Source: VRUE01 sp044867645
GTDB lineage: Bacteria > Actinomycetota > Thermoleophilia > Solirubrobacterales > 70-9
DNA: 64,000 bases
Direction of reading: 5' to 3'
Assembly (NCBI GenBank): GCA_044867645.1
Contig: JBIOVI010000026.1
Coordinates: 1-64,000 of the forward strand
Position numbers and translations under genes: made by a program. Of this stretch, positions 40,588-49,154 are shown one piece after another. Every line of letters starts with the position of its first letter. Position 1 is the first letter of the stretch. The notes under the pieces were generated by a model. The model worked only from the letters and a program-made list of their open reading frames with translations, searched no databases and was not told the origin of the DNA.

Positions 40588-41094
40588 ATGGCTGAGACGC
40601 AGACGACCGACGCCGCCTCGGTGGCACGCGCCTACTTCGAGGCAATCGCCGAACGGGACGCGGAGGCGATGATGACCTTCTGGGAGCCCGGCGGGATCGG
40701 CGACATCCACGGGCTGGTCGAGCTGCGTGCGCCCGATACCTACCGGGCCTGGTTCGCCAACCTATTCGCGGCTTTCCCCGACTTCCGGATGGAGGTCCTC
40801 GACCTCGTCGCCGAGGGCGAGAAGGCCGCCGTGCGCTGGCGTGCCGTCGGCACCTTCGACGGAACGGCGAGCTTCGAGGGCATGCTTCCCACGGGCGCGA
40901 AGATCGATATCACCGGCTTCGACCTGCTGAGCGTCCGCAACGGCAAGATCCACCACAACGACGCCTACCTGAACGGCAACGAGATGGCGCAGCAGCTTGG
41001 CGCCCTGCCACCGTCCGGCTCGCTGCCGGAGCGCGCGATGTTCGGCGCGCTCAACCTGAAAACTCGCCTGACGCGGCGTTTCCGCGGTCGCTGA
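40588..41094 (+). CDS. SnoaL-like/NTF2-fold protein
   Basis: 168 residues. SVARAYFEAIAERDAEAMMTF, YRAWFANLFAAFPDFRMEVL, AVRWRAVGTFDG and a late IDITGFDLLSVRNGKI are the SnoaL/polyketide-cyclase-like order. The fold is an NTF2-like cone that binds hydrophobic ligands; many members in actinobacteria act on unknown small molecules. The C-terminal 40 residues (ALPPSGSLPERAMFGAL) extend past the domain. No membrane segment. Confidence 0.82.
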   Translation: MAETQTTDAASVARAYFEAIAERDAEAMMTFWEPGGIGDIHGLVELRAPDTYRAWFANLFAAFPDFRMEVLDLVAEGEKAAVRWRAVGTFDGTASFEGMLPTGAKIDITGFDLLSVRNGKIHHNDAYLNGNEMAQQLGALPPSGSLPERAMFGALNLKTRLTRRFRGR

Positions 41095-41115
41095 GACCCG
41101 CCAGCTGGTCCAGTT

Positions 41116-41472
41116 ATGTCTGACGGGGAGCCGCGACGCGTCGAGAAGCCGTGGGGACACGAGATCTGGTGGGCGGAGACCGAGCACTACGTCGGCAAAC
41201 TCCTGTATGTCTCCGCCGGTCATCGGCTCTCGCTTCAGCTCCACCGCGAGAAGGACGAGGCGTCTTACCTCTACTCGGGCCGGCTGCGGCTGACGCGCGG
41301 AACGACGGCCGACGATCTAGAGGAGGAGGAGATCGGCCCTGGACACGCCTGGCGGATCGAGCCCAGGACGGTGCACTCGATCGAGGCGATCGAGGACTCC
41401 GTGGTGCTGGAGGTCTCGACGCCGCATCTCGACGATCTCGTGCGTCTGCAGGATCGATATCGGCGATCCTGA
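41116..41472 (+). CDS. cupin-fold protein (mannose-6-phosphate isomerase-like)
   Basis: 118 residues. KPWGHEIWWAETEHYVGKL, the metal-binding cupin motif SLQLHREKDEASYL (two His-type ligands plus Glu) and GHAWRIEPRTVHSIEAI with the second His form a single cupin barrel like the small domain of phosphomannose isomerase. Possibly binds a metal and a sugar phosphate. The next 177 bp to 41650 show no gene or clear signal. Confidence 0.85.
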   Translation: MSDGEPRRVEKPWGHEIWWAETEHYVGKLLYVSAGHRLSLQLHREKDEASYLYSGRLRLTRGTTADDLEEEEIGPGHAWRIEPRTVHSIEAIEDSVVLEVSTPHLDDLVRLQDRYRRS

Positions 41473-41649
41473 ACCGATGAAGCGCCCGGCTGGCGATCGC
41501 AAACCTGACTGATTCAGAAACGGGCGCGAAGACCAGGATCGTTTGTCCGAATATGCAGATTAATTTGATCCTCTACTTGACCTGCCCGAACTAAGCCAAC
41601 TAGGTTGGCAACACCGATGACGGAGATCGTCCTACACCGCGACTTCTGA

Positions 41650-42141
41650 ATGTCACGCTTAATTGAGCCGGCCCCTGCCGGAAATAAACTGTTTGCGGGC
41701 GAAGGCAAAGGCGAACAGGCGCAGGAATATGGCGAACGCGTCGCCAAGTACGTCCCAGCCGAGATCATCGCCGCGTATCTGACCCTGCTCCCGCTGGTGC
41801 TCTCTGGGACCGATCCCGACACCGGTCGACGCACCGCCTACCTGGCGATCATCCTGAGTATCGGCGTTATCTTCACGCCCCTCTATTTGTGGCGTTTCCC
41901 GGGAACTAAACGGATAAAGGTCTTTCACCTCATCATCTCAACCCTGGCCTTTGTCGTCTGGGCATATTCGATTCCCGAAGGCCTTTTCGGCGATGTCGGT
42001 ATCTATGATCGGGTGGGAGCAGCGATCCTGCTGGTGGTGTTCACGCTCGCCAGCGGGCTTTTCGCCCCGTCCGCACCGCCCACGCCCCCGGATCCGCCCG
42101 AGCCTGACCCTGCTGACGCCGATCTAACGCCAGCGCAATAG
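41650..42141 (+). CDS. small membrane protein paired with a trypsin-like protein
   Basis: 163 residues with about four transmembrane segments (about 38-54, 63-81, 90-108 and 120-140) and a Pro/Asp-rich cytoplasmic or outer tail (PPTPPDPPEPDP). The N-terminus is soluble. Its stop is 2 bp before the start of the protease-like gene, so they are co-expressed. No family recognised. A membrane partner for a cytoplasmic protease would fit a defence or stress system, but this is inference from adjacency only. Confidence 0.7.
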   Translation: MSRLIEPAPAGNKLFAGEGKGEQAQEYGERVAKYVPAEIIAAYLTLLPLVLSGTDPDTGRRTAYLAIILSIGVIFTPLYLWRFPGTKRIKVFHLIISTLAFVVWAYSIPEGLFGDVGIYDRVGAAILLVVFTLASGLFAPSAPPTPPDPPEPDPADADLTPAQ

Positions 42142-42143
42142 GA

Positions 42144-43319
42144 ATGGACTACCTGCTGGATTTCGCGGGACGCGATGACGTTCTCACGCTTGCCACCGAA
42201 TACCTGAGGCAGAACGAGGCCGTCCAGGGCATCGCTGTCGACCTCGATGACCTATGGCTCGCTGAATGGCGGCTATACAACAGCCTTCCTCCAAGGGCGT
42301 TCGCGCGGGAGGCGAGTCTGCTTCGAGAATCGCTCCTGCACGAAGGTCTCGGCTGGTACAGGCACCGACGGTTGCTGGACAGCGAATTCGTCAGCTACCC
42401 ATTCGGAGTGGATCCGCACTGGAGGAGCAATAACTGGAACAGGATCGTGAAGTGGCGAGAAATCAACCCGGAGCCGTTCGTGATGATCGTGGTGCTTCGG
42501 CCGGATGTCTCGCGCGAGAGCCTCGGTGCCCTTGCTGAGATCGACCCCCGGGGAATTCAGGTGCGCTTAGAGCCACGGCCGACGCCTCGGCTCTACGCGA
42601 AGTCGACCGACCGAGTGCGCCCCCTTGTTGGTGGTCTCAGCGTGTCGAGTCCGACCGGACCCCCCGGAACGCTCGGCGGAATCCTGACGGATACGTCGGG
42701 AGGGAAGTTTGGTCTGACCTGCTCTCACGTGCTGGCCATCGCAAGTGAGGCACAGCAGCCTTCGCCTGCCGACAATGGCTCTGACGCCGAACGGATCGGC
42801 AAATGCGTCGAGAGTTCCAAACTCGCATCCCATACGGGTCAACTCGACCCGTACAGCACCTCGATCAACACGATCGACGCCGCTCTAATCGAGCTGGAGC
42901 CAGGCGCGCAATCCGCGTTGGAGGTGCTCGACGTCGGTCCGCTGGCCGGCATCGCGCCCAAAGGCCATGTGAATCCGGGGGCCTCTGTCGAGGTCGTCGG
43001 CAAGGCAGTAGGCAAGAGATCCCTTTACATCGGGGCCGTGACGCTGGTGCAGGAGTTCGATCTAAACGGGAGCAAATACGGCTTTCGCAATCTGTTCGAG
43101 CTGCGTCGTTACGGTCGGTTCGCGGCGATCACGGGGACGATCAGTCACCCGGTCAAGCCAGGCGACTCCGGAGGATGGGTGCTCCGATCCGGCACGAGCG
43201 GCCCGGAATGGCTCGGGGTCGTAATCGCCGGCGACGGACCGTATGGCTACGCAATACCCGCCGAGTTCATCGTGGACTGGATCGGCAGCACCAAAGTGGG
43301 CACCGTAGACGTTCGCTAG
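42144..43319 (+). CDS. trypsin-like serine protease without signal peptide
   Basis: 391 residues. No signal peptide: the first 150 residues form an uncharacterised soluble domain (LATEYLRQNEAVQGIAVDLD, WYRHRRLLDSEF, FVMIVVLRPD). The C-terminal half is a trypsin fold with His195 in LTCSHVLA, Asp245 in NTIDAALIEL and Ser342 in KPGDSGGWV. Cytoplasmic trypsin-like proteins of this kind occur in conflict systems, where a protease is activated by a partner; here the only partner visible is the membrane protein just upstream. Function not known. Confidence 0.82.
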   Translation: MDYLLDFAGRDDVLTLATEYLRQNEAVQGIAVDLDDLWLAEWRLYNSLPPRAFAREASLLRESLLHEGLGWYRHRRLLDSEFVSYPFGVDPHWRSNNWNRIVKWREINPEPFVMIVVLRPDVSRESLGALAEIDPRGIQVRLEPRPTPRLYAKSTDRVRPLVGGLSVSSPTGPPGTLGGILTDTSGGKFGLTCSHVLAIASEAQQPSPADNGSDAERIGKCVESSKLASHTGQLDPYSTSINTIDAALIELEPGAQSALEVLDVGPLAGIAPKGHVNPGASVEVVGKAVGKRSLYIGAVTLVQEFDLNGSKYGFRNLFELRRYGRFAAITGTISHPVKPGDSGGWVLRSGTSGPEWLGVVIAGDGPYGYAIPAEFIVDWIGSTKVGTVDVR

Positions 43320-43394
43320 CCAAGCTGGCCGCTTGTTGCTAGGCGGCCTGCTCGACTAAGGCAGGTGGCAAAACTCAAGATGCCCTTCGGTAAC

Positions 43395-44323
43395 TCAGCT
43401 TAATTCTTGTGATGTTGTGGAGCCCGGCAAGCCACAGCGTTTTGCTCGGCCCCGCCGCAATGTCATAGAAAAACCTAGGATTTTTTTGTGGTACTCGGTT
43501 ATTACACCTTCAGTGGTAATTCGCCCAACGATTCCGGGTCCGGACTGTATGTGCCCATGTTCGAGGTCAGCGAACCAGAGTGCCCGTCAGGGCCTTTCGT
43601 GATGGGACCGAGTGTTCTCGTGATTCCCTTCTTGAATCTGGTCACGGTACCCCGTGGTGTCATCCGGACAATCGCGACCGGAGAGTACCCCGTGTCTGAA
43701 ATCCAGAGGTTGCCGTCCGGCCCGGCGGAAATGCCGGTGGCATTTTGGATACCCTTGCTGAACCTAGTTATGGTGCCCTGCGGCGTTATCCTGGCAACTT
43801 CGCCTGTGTCACCGAACCAAACGTTACCATCAGGCCCAGCCGTAATGGAGTACAGTTCCCTACCAGGTCCATCGGCGAATGATGTCACGACTCCGGATGG
43901 TGTGACCCGTCCGATCGTAGTCGTTTCACTTGAGTATTTCGGCTGCTCCGTAAACCAGATGTTGCCGTCCGGCCCGGCGGTAATACTGGTTACTTGCCCT
44001 GAAATTCCGTCTGTAAATTTCGTCACAGTTCCGGCTGGCGTGACTCGCCCGATCATGTCATAGCCAGCGAACCAGAGATTGCCGTCCGACCCGGCCGTGA
44101 TGTCAAACCCTTGAATTCCGGGAAAGGTAGTCACGACTCCCTTTGGAGTAATCCGCCCTCCCCCGAGGAGGCTGGCCTGAGTGAACCACACATTGCCGTC
44201 CGGCCCGGTCGTCACGCTGGTTACCCGGCTGAGGGCGTTGTCTCGAAACTGCGTCACGGATACTTCCGGAACGCGCTGTTCGGCGGCGGCAGGGCCGGTC
44301 CACAGCAGAATAAACAACACCAT
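43395..44323 (-). pseudogene. Vgb-like (streptogramin lyase-type) propeller protein, frameshifted
   Basis: A secreted propeller with blades of GPDGNVWFT/GRITP type (ITAGPDGNIWFTE, VARITPQGTITRF). The frame runs to 43502, but its last about 27 residues are wrong in character. Near 43580 one base is missing: after GPDG the true continuation LWFADLEHG, IVGRITTEGVITEY reads in another frame through to a stop at 43397. This is one more blade, broken by a 1-nt deletion. The upstream part keeps the signal peptide. Virginiamycin B lyase activity needs conserved residues I cannot verify; many relatives are not lyases. Confidence 0.75.
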
Positions 44324-44560
44324 CGCTGCGAAAACACCGGTCGTCTAAGCATTCAGATTAGCTCCATCGTCCGCCGCGTCACGGGTTTGCGGCAAGCTTG
44401 CTTGAAGGCGCTCGGTCCGAAAGGCCGAGCTTCTCCGCCTCTGACACCCCATGACCCTACCCTAGCGGCGACGCGCTACCAAGTCATCCATCTCGCCGCC
44501 GCTGAAGAGCCGTCCGTTAGCGCAGGAGCGCTGATAGGGGTCGATACCCCGACGAGGGCT
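44324..44560. other. intergenic stretch with no clear feature
   Basis: 237 bp between the Vgb-like start and the DUF3800 stop. I see no tRNA, hairpin of note or plausible gene. Confidence 0.4.
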
Positions 44561-45451
44561 CTAGGGGGTGCCGGCGGGCTTGCCGAATCTGACGAATGGG
44601 GTGCCGCGGGTGAAGGCGGTGGGATCAGTGGCCGAGTTCACGTACGGCGCGCGGTTCACTGGCAACGGATGACCCCAGCCGTGCTTTTTGAGGTACTCAT
44701 CCCCGACCAGCCAGTGGTAAAGATTGCCGTAGCGCAGATCCGGGTGGATCTTTAGCCCGACCCCGCCAATTCGCCCGCCGTCGGAGCGGAGTAGCGGCTT
44801 GATGTATGGCTCGAAAAGTGGCGGTGAATATCGATCCTCACCGCCAACATAGGAGACAGTGCAGCCAACGATCAGATCTGCCAGCTGCAGCAGCCGAGTG
44901 TTCTTGGAGTCTTCGGTCAACACCAGCGAGATCCGCTTCAAGTCCATGAAGCGAGTCCCTTCGCGCAGCGTCTGCACGCATTCGGCGACGAACTCCGCCT
45001 CCGCTCCCCGCCCACCACTGGGATCGTCGGCGACGACAAGGCCGTCCATCCCGCGATCGTGGAGGTGCCAGTCAATCCGCTCAAGCAGGATCTTGACCGC
45101 ATCGAGTTCGTGGCCCTCGGTGCCTCCCGACATCGTCTTGTAGTTGGCGTCCTCGATCACCACGCAGGCTTCAGCTTCGTGATCGGTTGCGGCCTGCAGG
45201 CAATCAACGTAGAAATTCTCCCGGTTATCGGACTGGAGATTCCCGTACATCCAGGACTTACGGTCGGGTGACCACTTGAACTCCTCGTCGTGGAAGGGGA
45301 AGCCGTACTGCTCGCAGAGTTCGTCGAGAGCCAGCCGCAAGGGCAGCACCGCCTCACCAGGCACATGGAAGCCGCCGACCCCGACCAGAGGGCCCATCCC
45401 GCGCCGACTTGGATTCCGCTGCTTGGAATCGTCGACGAAGATCAGGTCCAT
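44561..45451 (-). CDS. DUF3800 protein
   Basis: 296 residues from ATG 45451 (45460 adds three). The N-terminal IFVDDSKQ, HDEEFKWSPD, LLERIDWHLHDRG, GLVVADDPSGG and the late LLQLADLIVG are the DUF3800 landmarks. The family has an RNase H-like fold with acidic residues in the expected places (DD near residue 7, DDPS near residue 142, ADL near residue 195) and is often found in mobile or defence regions. No partner gene is adjacent. Activity is not proven for the family as a whole. Confidence 0.82.
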   Translation of the reverse strand: MDLIFVDDSKQRNPSRRGMGPLVGVGGFHVPGEAVLPLRLALDELCEQYGFPFHDEEFKWSPDRKSWMYGNLQSDNRENFYVDCLQAATDHEAEACVVIEDANYKTMSGGTEGHELDAVKILLERIDWHLHDRGMDGLVVADDPSGGRGAEAEFVAECVQTLREGTRFMDLKRISLVLTEDSKNTRLLQLADLIVGCTVSYVGGEDRYSPPLFEPYIKPLLRSDGGRIGGVGLKIHPDLRYGNLYHWLVGDEYLKKHGWGHPLPVNRAPYVNSATDPTAFTRGTPFVRFGKPAGTP

Positions 45452-45563
45452 CCAACTCACCTCCCGAGCCGCAGAGTCGGCCTACTTCCGCACGAGATTT
45501 CAACGCCTTGCGTGACAATCTAGCAGCTGGAGGTTGACAGGGTTGACGCTATACTTTCAGGGC

Positions 45564-46073
45564 ATGGCTGCGAATCCAGCTCTTCTAGATCGAACCGTCG
45601 AAGAGTTTCGGCGTACGCTCACCGAGATCGGTGGGCAGCCGAGCTCGGCTGACGATGCCGAGGTGCTCGGTCGCCGGGCGGCAATGGTCGTGCTCGCTGG
45701 CGGGGCCTGGGAACGGGCTCTCGGGGAGCTGCTGACCAGTGCCGAGGCGCGGGCTCTGCTCGGGGGGATCAGCCGAGAGGCGCTGCGCAAGCGGGTTCTC
45801 AGCGGGTCGGTGATCGCGCTGCGCGACGACGCCGGACTGGTTCGCTACCCGCGCTGGCAGTTCGACGCGGCCAGCGGAGCGCCCTTCGGGGCGATCAAGA
45901 AGCTCAACGAGGTCTTCGGCGATGCAGGGCTCGACTCGTGGACGCTTGCCGCGTTTGCCACCGCGCCCCAGCCGGAGCTTGGCAACCGGGCGCCGGTTGA
46001 TTCGTTCGCCGACGCGGACGTCGAGCCTCTGCTTCTCTCGGCTCACCGCACCGTGGCCGACCTGAAGCGTTGA
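45564..46073 (+). CDS. Xre/MbcA/ParS-type antitoxin (DUF2384-like)
   Basis: 169 residues from ATG 45564. A TATACT box lies 8 bp before the start (45550-45555), which would make the transcript nearly leaderless. An N-terminal helical region leads to a helix-turn-helix-like segment (LTSAEARALLGGISREALRKR), and the C-terminal half (FGAIKKLNEVFGDAGLDSWT, ELGNRAPVDSFADAD) matches the toxin-binding domain of MbcA/Xre antitoxins. The next gene, overlapping by 4 bp, is a RES toxin, so this is a complete module of the MbcTA type. Confidence 0.85.
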   Translation: MAANPALLDRTVEEFRRTLTEIGGQPSSADDAEVLGRRAAMVVLAGGAWERALGELLTSAEARALLGGISREALRKRVLSGSVIALRDDAGLVRYPRWQFDAASGAPFGAIKKLNEVFGDAGLDSWTLAAFATAPQPELGNRAPVDSFADADVEPLLLSAHRTVADLKR

Positions 46074-46669
46074 GCCCGCGCAGCCTGCCCGCTCCTCCGG
46101 ACGACCTGCCCGAGCTTCCCAGCATGAAGCTCGGGGCGAACCATCTGTGGCGAATCCATGCCGCCGACGTCGCCCCCTGGTTCTTCGACATCGGCCCCGA
46201 TGGCAGGTTCAACCTCTCTGAGTCGGGCACTTGCTACCTCGCCGAGGAGCCAATTGGCGCCTTCGTCGAGAAGTTCGGCCGTCTACTGCGACCAGGCGGG
46301 GCGATCCCGGAGCCGCTGGTTGACGCGCAACGTCTTTCCAGGCTGCGCCCGCCCAAAGCAAACGTCGTTGACCTGACCGACCCAACCGTCCTCGGACTCG
46401 TCGGCCTCACTGTCGAGATCCACTCAACCTCCGACTACAACCTGACCCAGGGCTGGGCGCTCGCCCTCCAGGAGGCCGGCTATGACGGCATCCGTTACAA
46501 AGCCCGCCACGACCCGCGTGGGCAGCTGGTCTCTATCGCTCTCTTCGGCTCGGACAAGCCACCGCGAAGCGCCGCCACGACAACAACCATCCCCGTTGAT
46601 CTGATCCACGAAGCCTCCACCACCTTCGCGATCACCGTCCTCCCCCGCCGCCACTCGAGGCGCCGCTAG
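46070..46669 (+). CDS. RES-domain toxin
   Basis: 199 residues overlapping the antitoxin stop. The RES pattern is clear: LWRIHAADVAPWFF with the active-site Arg, RFNLSESGTCYLAEEPIGAF with Tyr and the following Glu (FVEKFG). RES toxins degrade or phosphorolyse NAD+ and arrest growth; the antitoxin blocks the site. A second RES/Xre pair lies at 49155-50041, but the two are only distantly similar. The last 30 residues are basic and may be outside the domain. Confidence 0.88.
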   Translation: MSPRSLPAPPDDLPELPSMKLGANHLWRIHAADVAPWFFDIGPDGRFNLSESGTCYLAEEPIGAFVEKFGRLLRPGGAIPEPLVDAQRLSRLRPPKANVVDLTDPTVLGLVGLTVEIHSTSDYNLTQGWALALQEAGYDGIRYKARHDPRGQLVSIALFGSDKPPRSAATTTTIPVDLIHEASTTFAITVLPRRHSRRR

Positions 46670-46776
46670 GCAACACAACGGCAAGTACCCCCTACGAGAT
46701 GCAAGACGAACCACGCAGCTCGCGTCGACGCAGACATCGTGTCGTTGAAGTAGCAGCGACGGGATCGCTGCTCAAG

Positions 46777-47664
46777 CTACTCGTCGCTCGGGAGGCCGAC
46801 TGATTCCCTGGCAATAGCCGTCGCGTCAAATACTTCGCTCGAATCGGGCAGCTCGATTTCGGGTTCGACCCCGAAGTCGAAGAAATCCACGCGCATGTCC
46901 GTAGTCGTGGCTTTCTCGTCTCCCCCCTCCCGCTCCACTTTGACGTACCTCATGCGTCGCACCAATCCATCGGCGTCAATCCACACTTCGATCTGCAGGG
47001 GCGGGCCTTCTTCGATTTCCGAAGCGAGCTCCTCAGCGCCTTCCTCCCGCAGTTGCTCAGCGCGTTCAGAATTGTCAACCTTGCCGCGGTAGCGCGTCGT
47101 CGACACGCCGCGGACATCCTCCTGTCCAAGCTTCTTCACGTCATCGGCCACCGCTTCGAGGAGTGCCAGTTCTCCCATTGCATCCCCGTCGGTGGGCACT
47201 GGCGCTTCGGATCCCTGCAAGGACGATAGATCGAGCCCCATCCACTTGTGTCCACCCGGCAGCGAACCGAACAGATCAGAGCTCAGGTATATGGCGTCTT
47301 CGCTGCCGACCATCTGCATCTCAACCAGCTCATCCGATTCGGGGCGCCGGAACCTCAGGATCGCCCGGGAACGGCCCTCTGCGTCAAAGGCCCCAGGGCC
47401 ACTGATCGTGAACGACTCCGACTGGACTGGCGAGGAGATGACCGTCCGCATTGACGTGCGTCCCCCGGCCTCGCTCTGCGTCCTCTCGGCCGCCGCGGCA
47501 ATTGCGTTCAGTGGTCCGTCGCCACCGCTGTCGCCCGCCTGCTGCCAGGCGAACACCACGACGAGCGCGACGATCAGGATCGCCAGTCCGGCAGCAGTCC
47601 GCCGGAAAAGGCGACGGCTCGAGGGCTTGCTGCCGGTGTGCCTAGGTGTCTTCGTATCCTCCAG
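46777..47664 (-). CDS. membrane-anchored lipoprotein-like protein, noncanonical start
   Basis: The soluble part (about 250 residues) has a beta-rich pattern like LppX/LprG-type proteins: ESFTISGPGAFD, SDELVEMQMVGSEDAIYL, GVSTTRYRGKV, QIEVWIDADGLVRRMRY. From 47559 (GTG) the protein would lose most of its membrane helix. In frame upstream are AGLAILIVALVVV and a basic RRLFRRT, giving a normal N-terminal anchor, but no ATG, GTG or TTG occurs before the in-frame stop. CTG 47664 is the best candidate. Possibly a real CTG start, or a sequencing/assembly change. Probable lipid or envelope protein; function unknown. Confidence 0.65.
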   Translation of the reverse strand: MEDTKTPRHTGSKPSSRRLFRRTAAGLAILIVALVVVFAWQQAGDSGGDGPLNAIAAAAERTQSEAGGRTSMRTVISSPVQSESFTISGPGAFDAEGRSRAILRFRRPESDELVEMQMVGSEDAIYLSSDLFGSLPGGHKWMGLDLSSLQGSEAPVPTDGDAMGELALLEAVADDVKKLGQEDVRGVSTTRYRGKVDNSERAEQLREEGAEELASEIEEGPPLQIEVWIDADGLVRRMRYVKVEREGGDEKATTTDMRVDFFDFGVEPEIELPDSSEVFDATAIARESVGLPSDE

Positions 47665-47892
47665 AGTGGTCTGAAAGGTACTGGTTAGATACTGAGCTGC
47701 GCCTGGAGGCGCGGCTCAGTCAGCCATACTGCTACAGCGTTTCGTCCGTAGTAGAGAGATCCTCGTCCCGGTCGAATGCGTCGTCGATTTGGCTCCACGA
47801 GCGGGAAAGTGACAACGTCCGTGAACTGGCTCGGCAGATAGGTTGCGTGAAGAGTTTCCGCCGCCGAGGGCCATACGCGCTACCGTTTCTAC
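47665..47892. other. intergenic stretch
   Basis: 228 bp with no protein-like frame I believe and no RNA gene recognised. A stretch gtagagagatcctcgtcccg is unremarkable. Confidence 0.4.
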
Positions 47893-48123
47893 ATGGCCGC
47901 ATCAGTCGATTTCACGATTTCCTTTGACAGCCCCGACGAGGACGGCTGGATCGTCGCACGCGTTCTCGAGGTTCCCGGCGCAATGAGCCAGGGACGCACG
48001 CGCGAGGAAGCGCGCGAGAACGTCCTGGATGCCCTCCGCACGGTGCTGACGCCCGATGAGGAGCTCGCCGGCGACGCACCAGGGGCTAATCGCGAGCATC
48101 TGCGCTTCACCGCCGCTGCGTGA
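47893..48123 (+). CDS. hicB: HicB antitoxin
   Basis: 76 residues. FTISFDSPDEDGWIVARVLE followed by PGAMSQGRTREEARENVLDAL is the HicB fold, which mimics a partial RNase H. The protein binds HicA and, usually, its promoter. It overlaps the HicA start by 4 bp (GTGA at 48120-48123). The order antitoxin-toxin is the reverse of E. coli hicAB, as often in actinobacteria. Confidence 0.88.
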   Translation: MAASVDFTISFDSPDEDGWIVARVLEVPGAMSQGRTREEARENVLDALRTVLTPDEELAGDAPGANREHLRFTAAA

Positions 48124-48311
48124 AGCGACGCGACCTCGAACGCCACCTCCGTGCTCATGGCTGCCGCGAGATCGGCGGAGCGAAGCACGCAAAGTGGCGG
48201 GGCTCCGCGAATCAGGTCTCTGCCCTGCCTCGACACAAAGAGATCGGTTCAGGGCTCGTCCGAGCTATCTGTGACCAGCTCGGAGTTCCAACTCCGCCCA
48301 ACCCAAACTGA
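48120..48311 (+). CDS. hicA: HicA toxin
   Basis: 63 residues from GTG 48120. KRRDLERHLRAHGCREI and the dsRBD-like GGAKHAKWRGS with the catalytic His match HicA mRNA interferases, which cleave mRNA. Full length for the family (60-70 residues). Its stop abuts the convergent HEPN-like gene stop at 48312. Confidence 0.88.
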   Translation: MKRRDLERHLRAHGCREIGGAKHAKWRGSANQVSALPRHKEIGSGLVRAICDQLGVPTPPNPN

Positions 48312-48976
48312 TCAGGCAGGCCTGCGCCTGATGAAGTCGCGAATCCCGGCAATCATCGGCCCGACCTGGCCTGCCTCGTACTTGGTGTATTCGCCATGGG
48401 CTGGTCGTTCCGCAGACCGAGCCAAGCCGTAATCGACTTTTGGTCGGTCTTGTCATAGGCATCTGCCTTCCCGAGATCCGCATTCAGCCGATCCGCCTTC
48501 AAAGGGTGGCCATCTTCATTGGTGGATGGGATTCCAGTCTTTTCAGCGAGCTGGCGGAGATGACCCTCTAGCGTGCTTCCCGCAATCACCGCAGCAGCGT
48601 CCTTATAGCCGCCGTCAAGGAGATGGCTCGCCATCTCTAGGAAGTCAGCGAATAGCTCGGCATGAATGAGTTCGGGCAGAGAGGCAAGATTGCCCGCCTC
48701 GTAGTCGGCCCGGAGGGCTTCTAGAGCACCAACTGCAGCCGGGAGGACCAAGTGGTTATAGGACTGCCATTGCGCCACCGCACTCTCGATCGCCTTGGCG
48801 TACGGGCTACCAATTGGCGCGAGCCGCTGCACCGTCGCAGCGCACATGGTCACCAACTTGTCATTCTCGGGACCTAGATCGGAAAGGTCGTCGTGTCGGG
48901 AGTGGGCGCGTGCCTCCGCAACCGCACCCAGAACCGTGTCAATCTGGCCAATTGCGCGCTCTGTCTCTGTGCTCAC
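48312..48976 (-). pseudogene. HEPN-like protein gene, frameshifted at the active-site motif
   Basis: The frame from 48976 encodes a helical protein (HAELFADFLEMASHLLDGG, then DAAAVIAGSTLEGHLRQLAE) ending AWLGLRND then QPMANTPSTRQARSGR. In the next frame the natural continuation is AHGEYTKYEAGQVGPMIAGI followed by RDFIRRRPA and a stop at 48312. So one base was lost at about 48400-48404, between LRND and AHG, inside the R-x4-6-H motif that marks HEPN nucleases. The original gene would be complete and convergent with HicA. HEPN assignment rests on this motif and helical pattern. Confidence 0.72.
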
Positions 48977-49068
48977 GCGAAAATTCTACGCGTCGGGATA
49001 TCTCCCCGCGATTGAACTCGCGAAGTACAGCTACAGGATGGGGGCCACCGAGATCGCTTTCCACAAAG

Positions 49069-49115
49069 GCCATACCGCTACGGGGATTCGAACCCCGGTT
49101 TCCGGACTGAGAATC
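49069..49115. repeat. 47-bp copy of tRNA-Glu 3' part (att-like)
   Basis: gccataccgctacggggatt, running on to gagaatc, is identical to 60603-60649. It covers the T arm, variable loop, anticodon arm part and acceptor 3' strand of tRNA-Glu plus the next 4 bp. No complete tRNA can fold here. It lies on the same orientation as the intact gene and marks the likely far end of an integrated element. Confidence 0.9.
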
Positions 49116-49154
49116 GGAAGTCGCCGAACTAGGGCATCGGCAACCGATTTAGCA

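Noticed and set aside
41514..41834. 106-codon minus-strand ORF
   Set aside because: Antisense to the membrane protein gene and the gap before it; no domain.
47646..47927. 93-codon plus-strand ORF
   Set aside because: No ribosome site, odd composition and it overlaps the HicB start; treated as intergenic.
49069..49115. A second tRNA-Glu
   Set aside because: Only the 3' part is present; the 5' acceptor strand and D arm are absent, so it is a repeat and not a tRNA.
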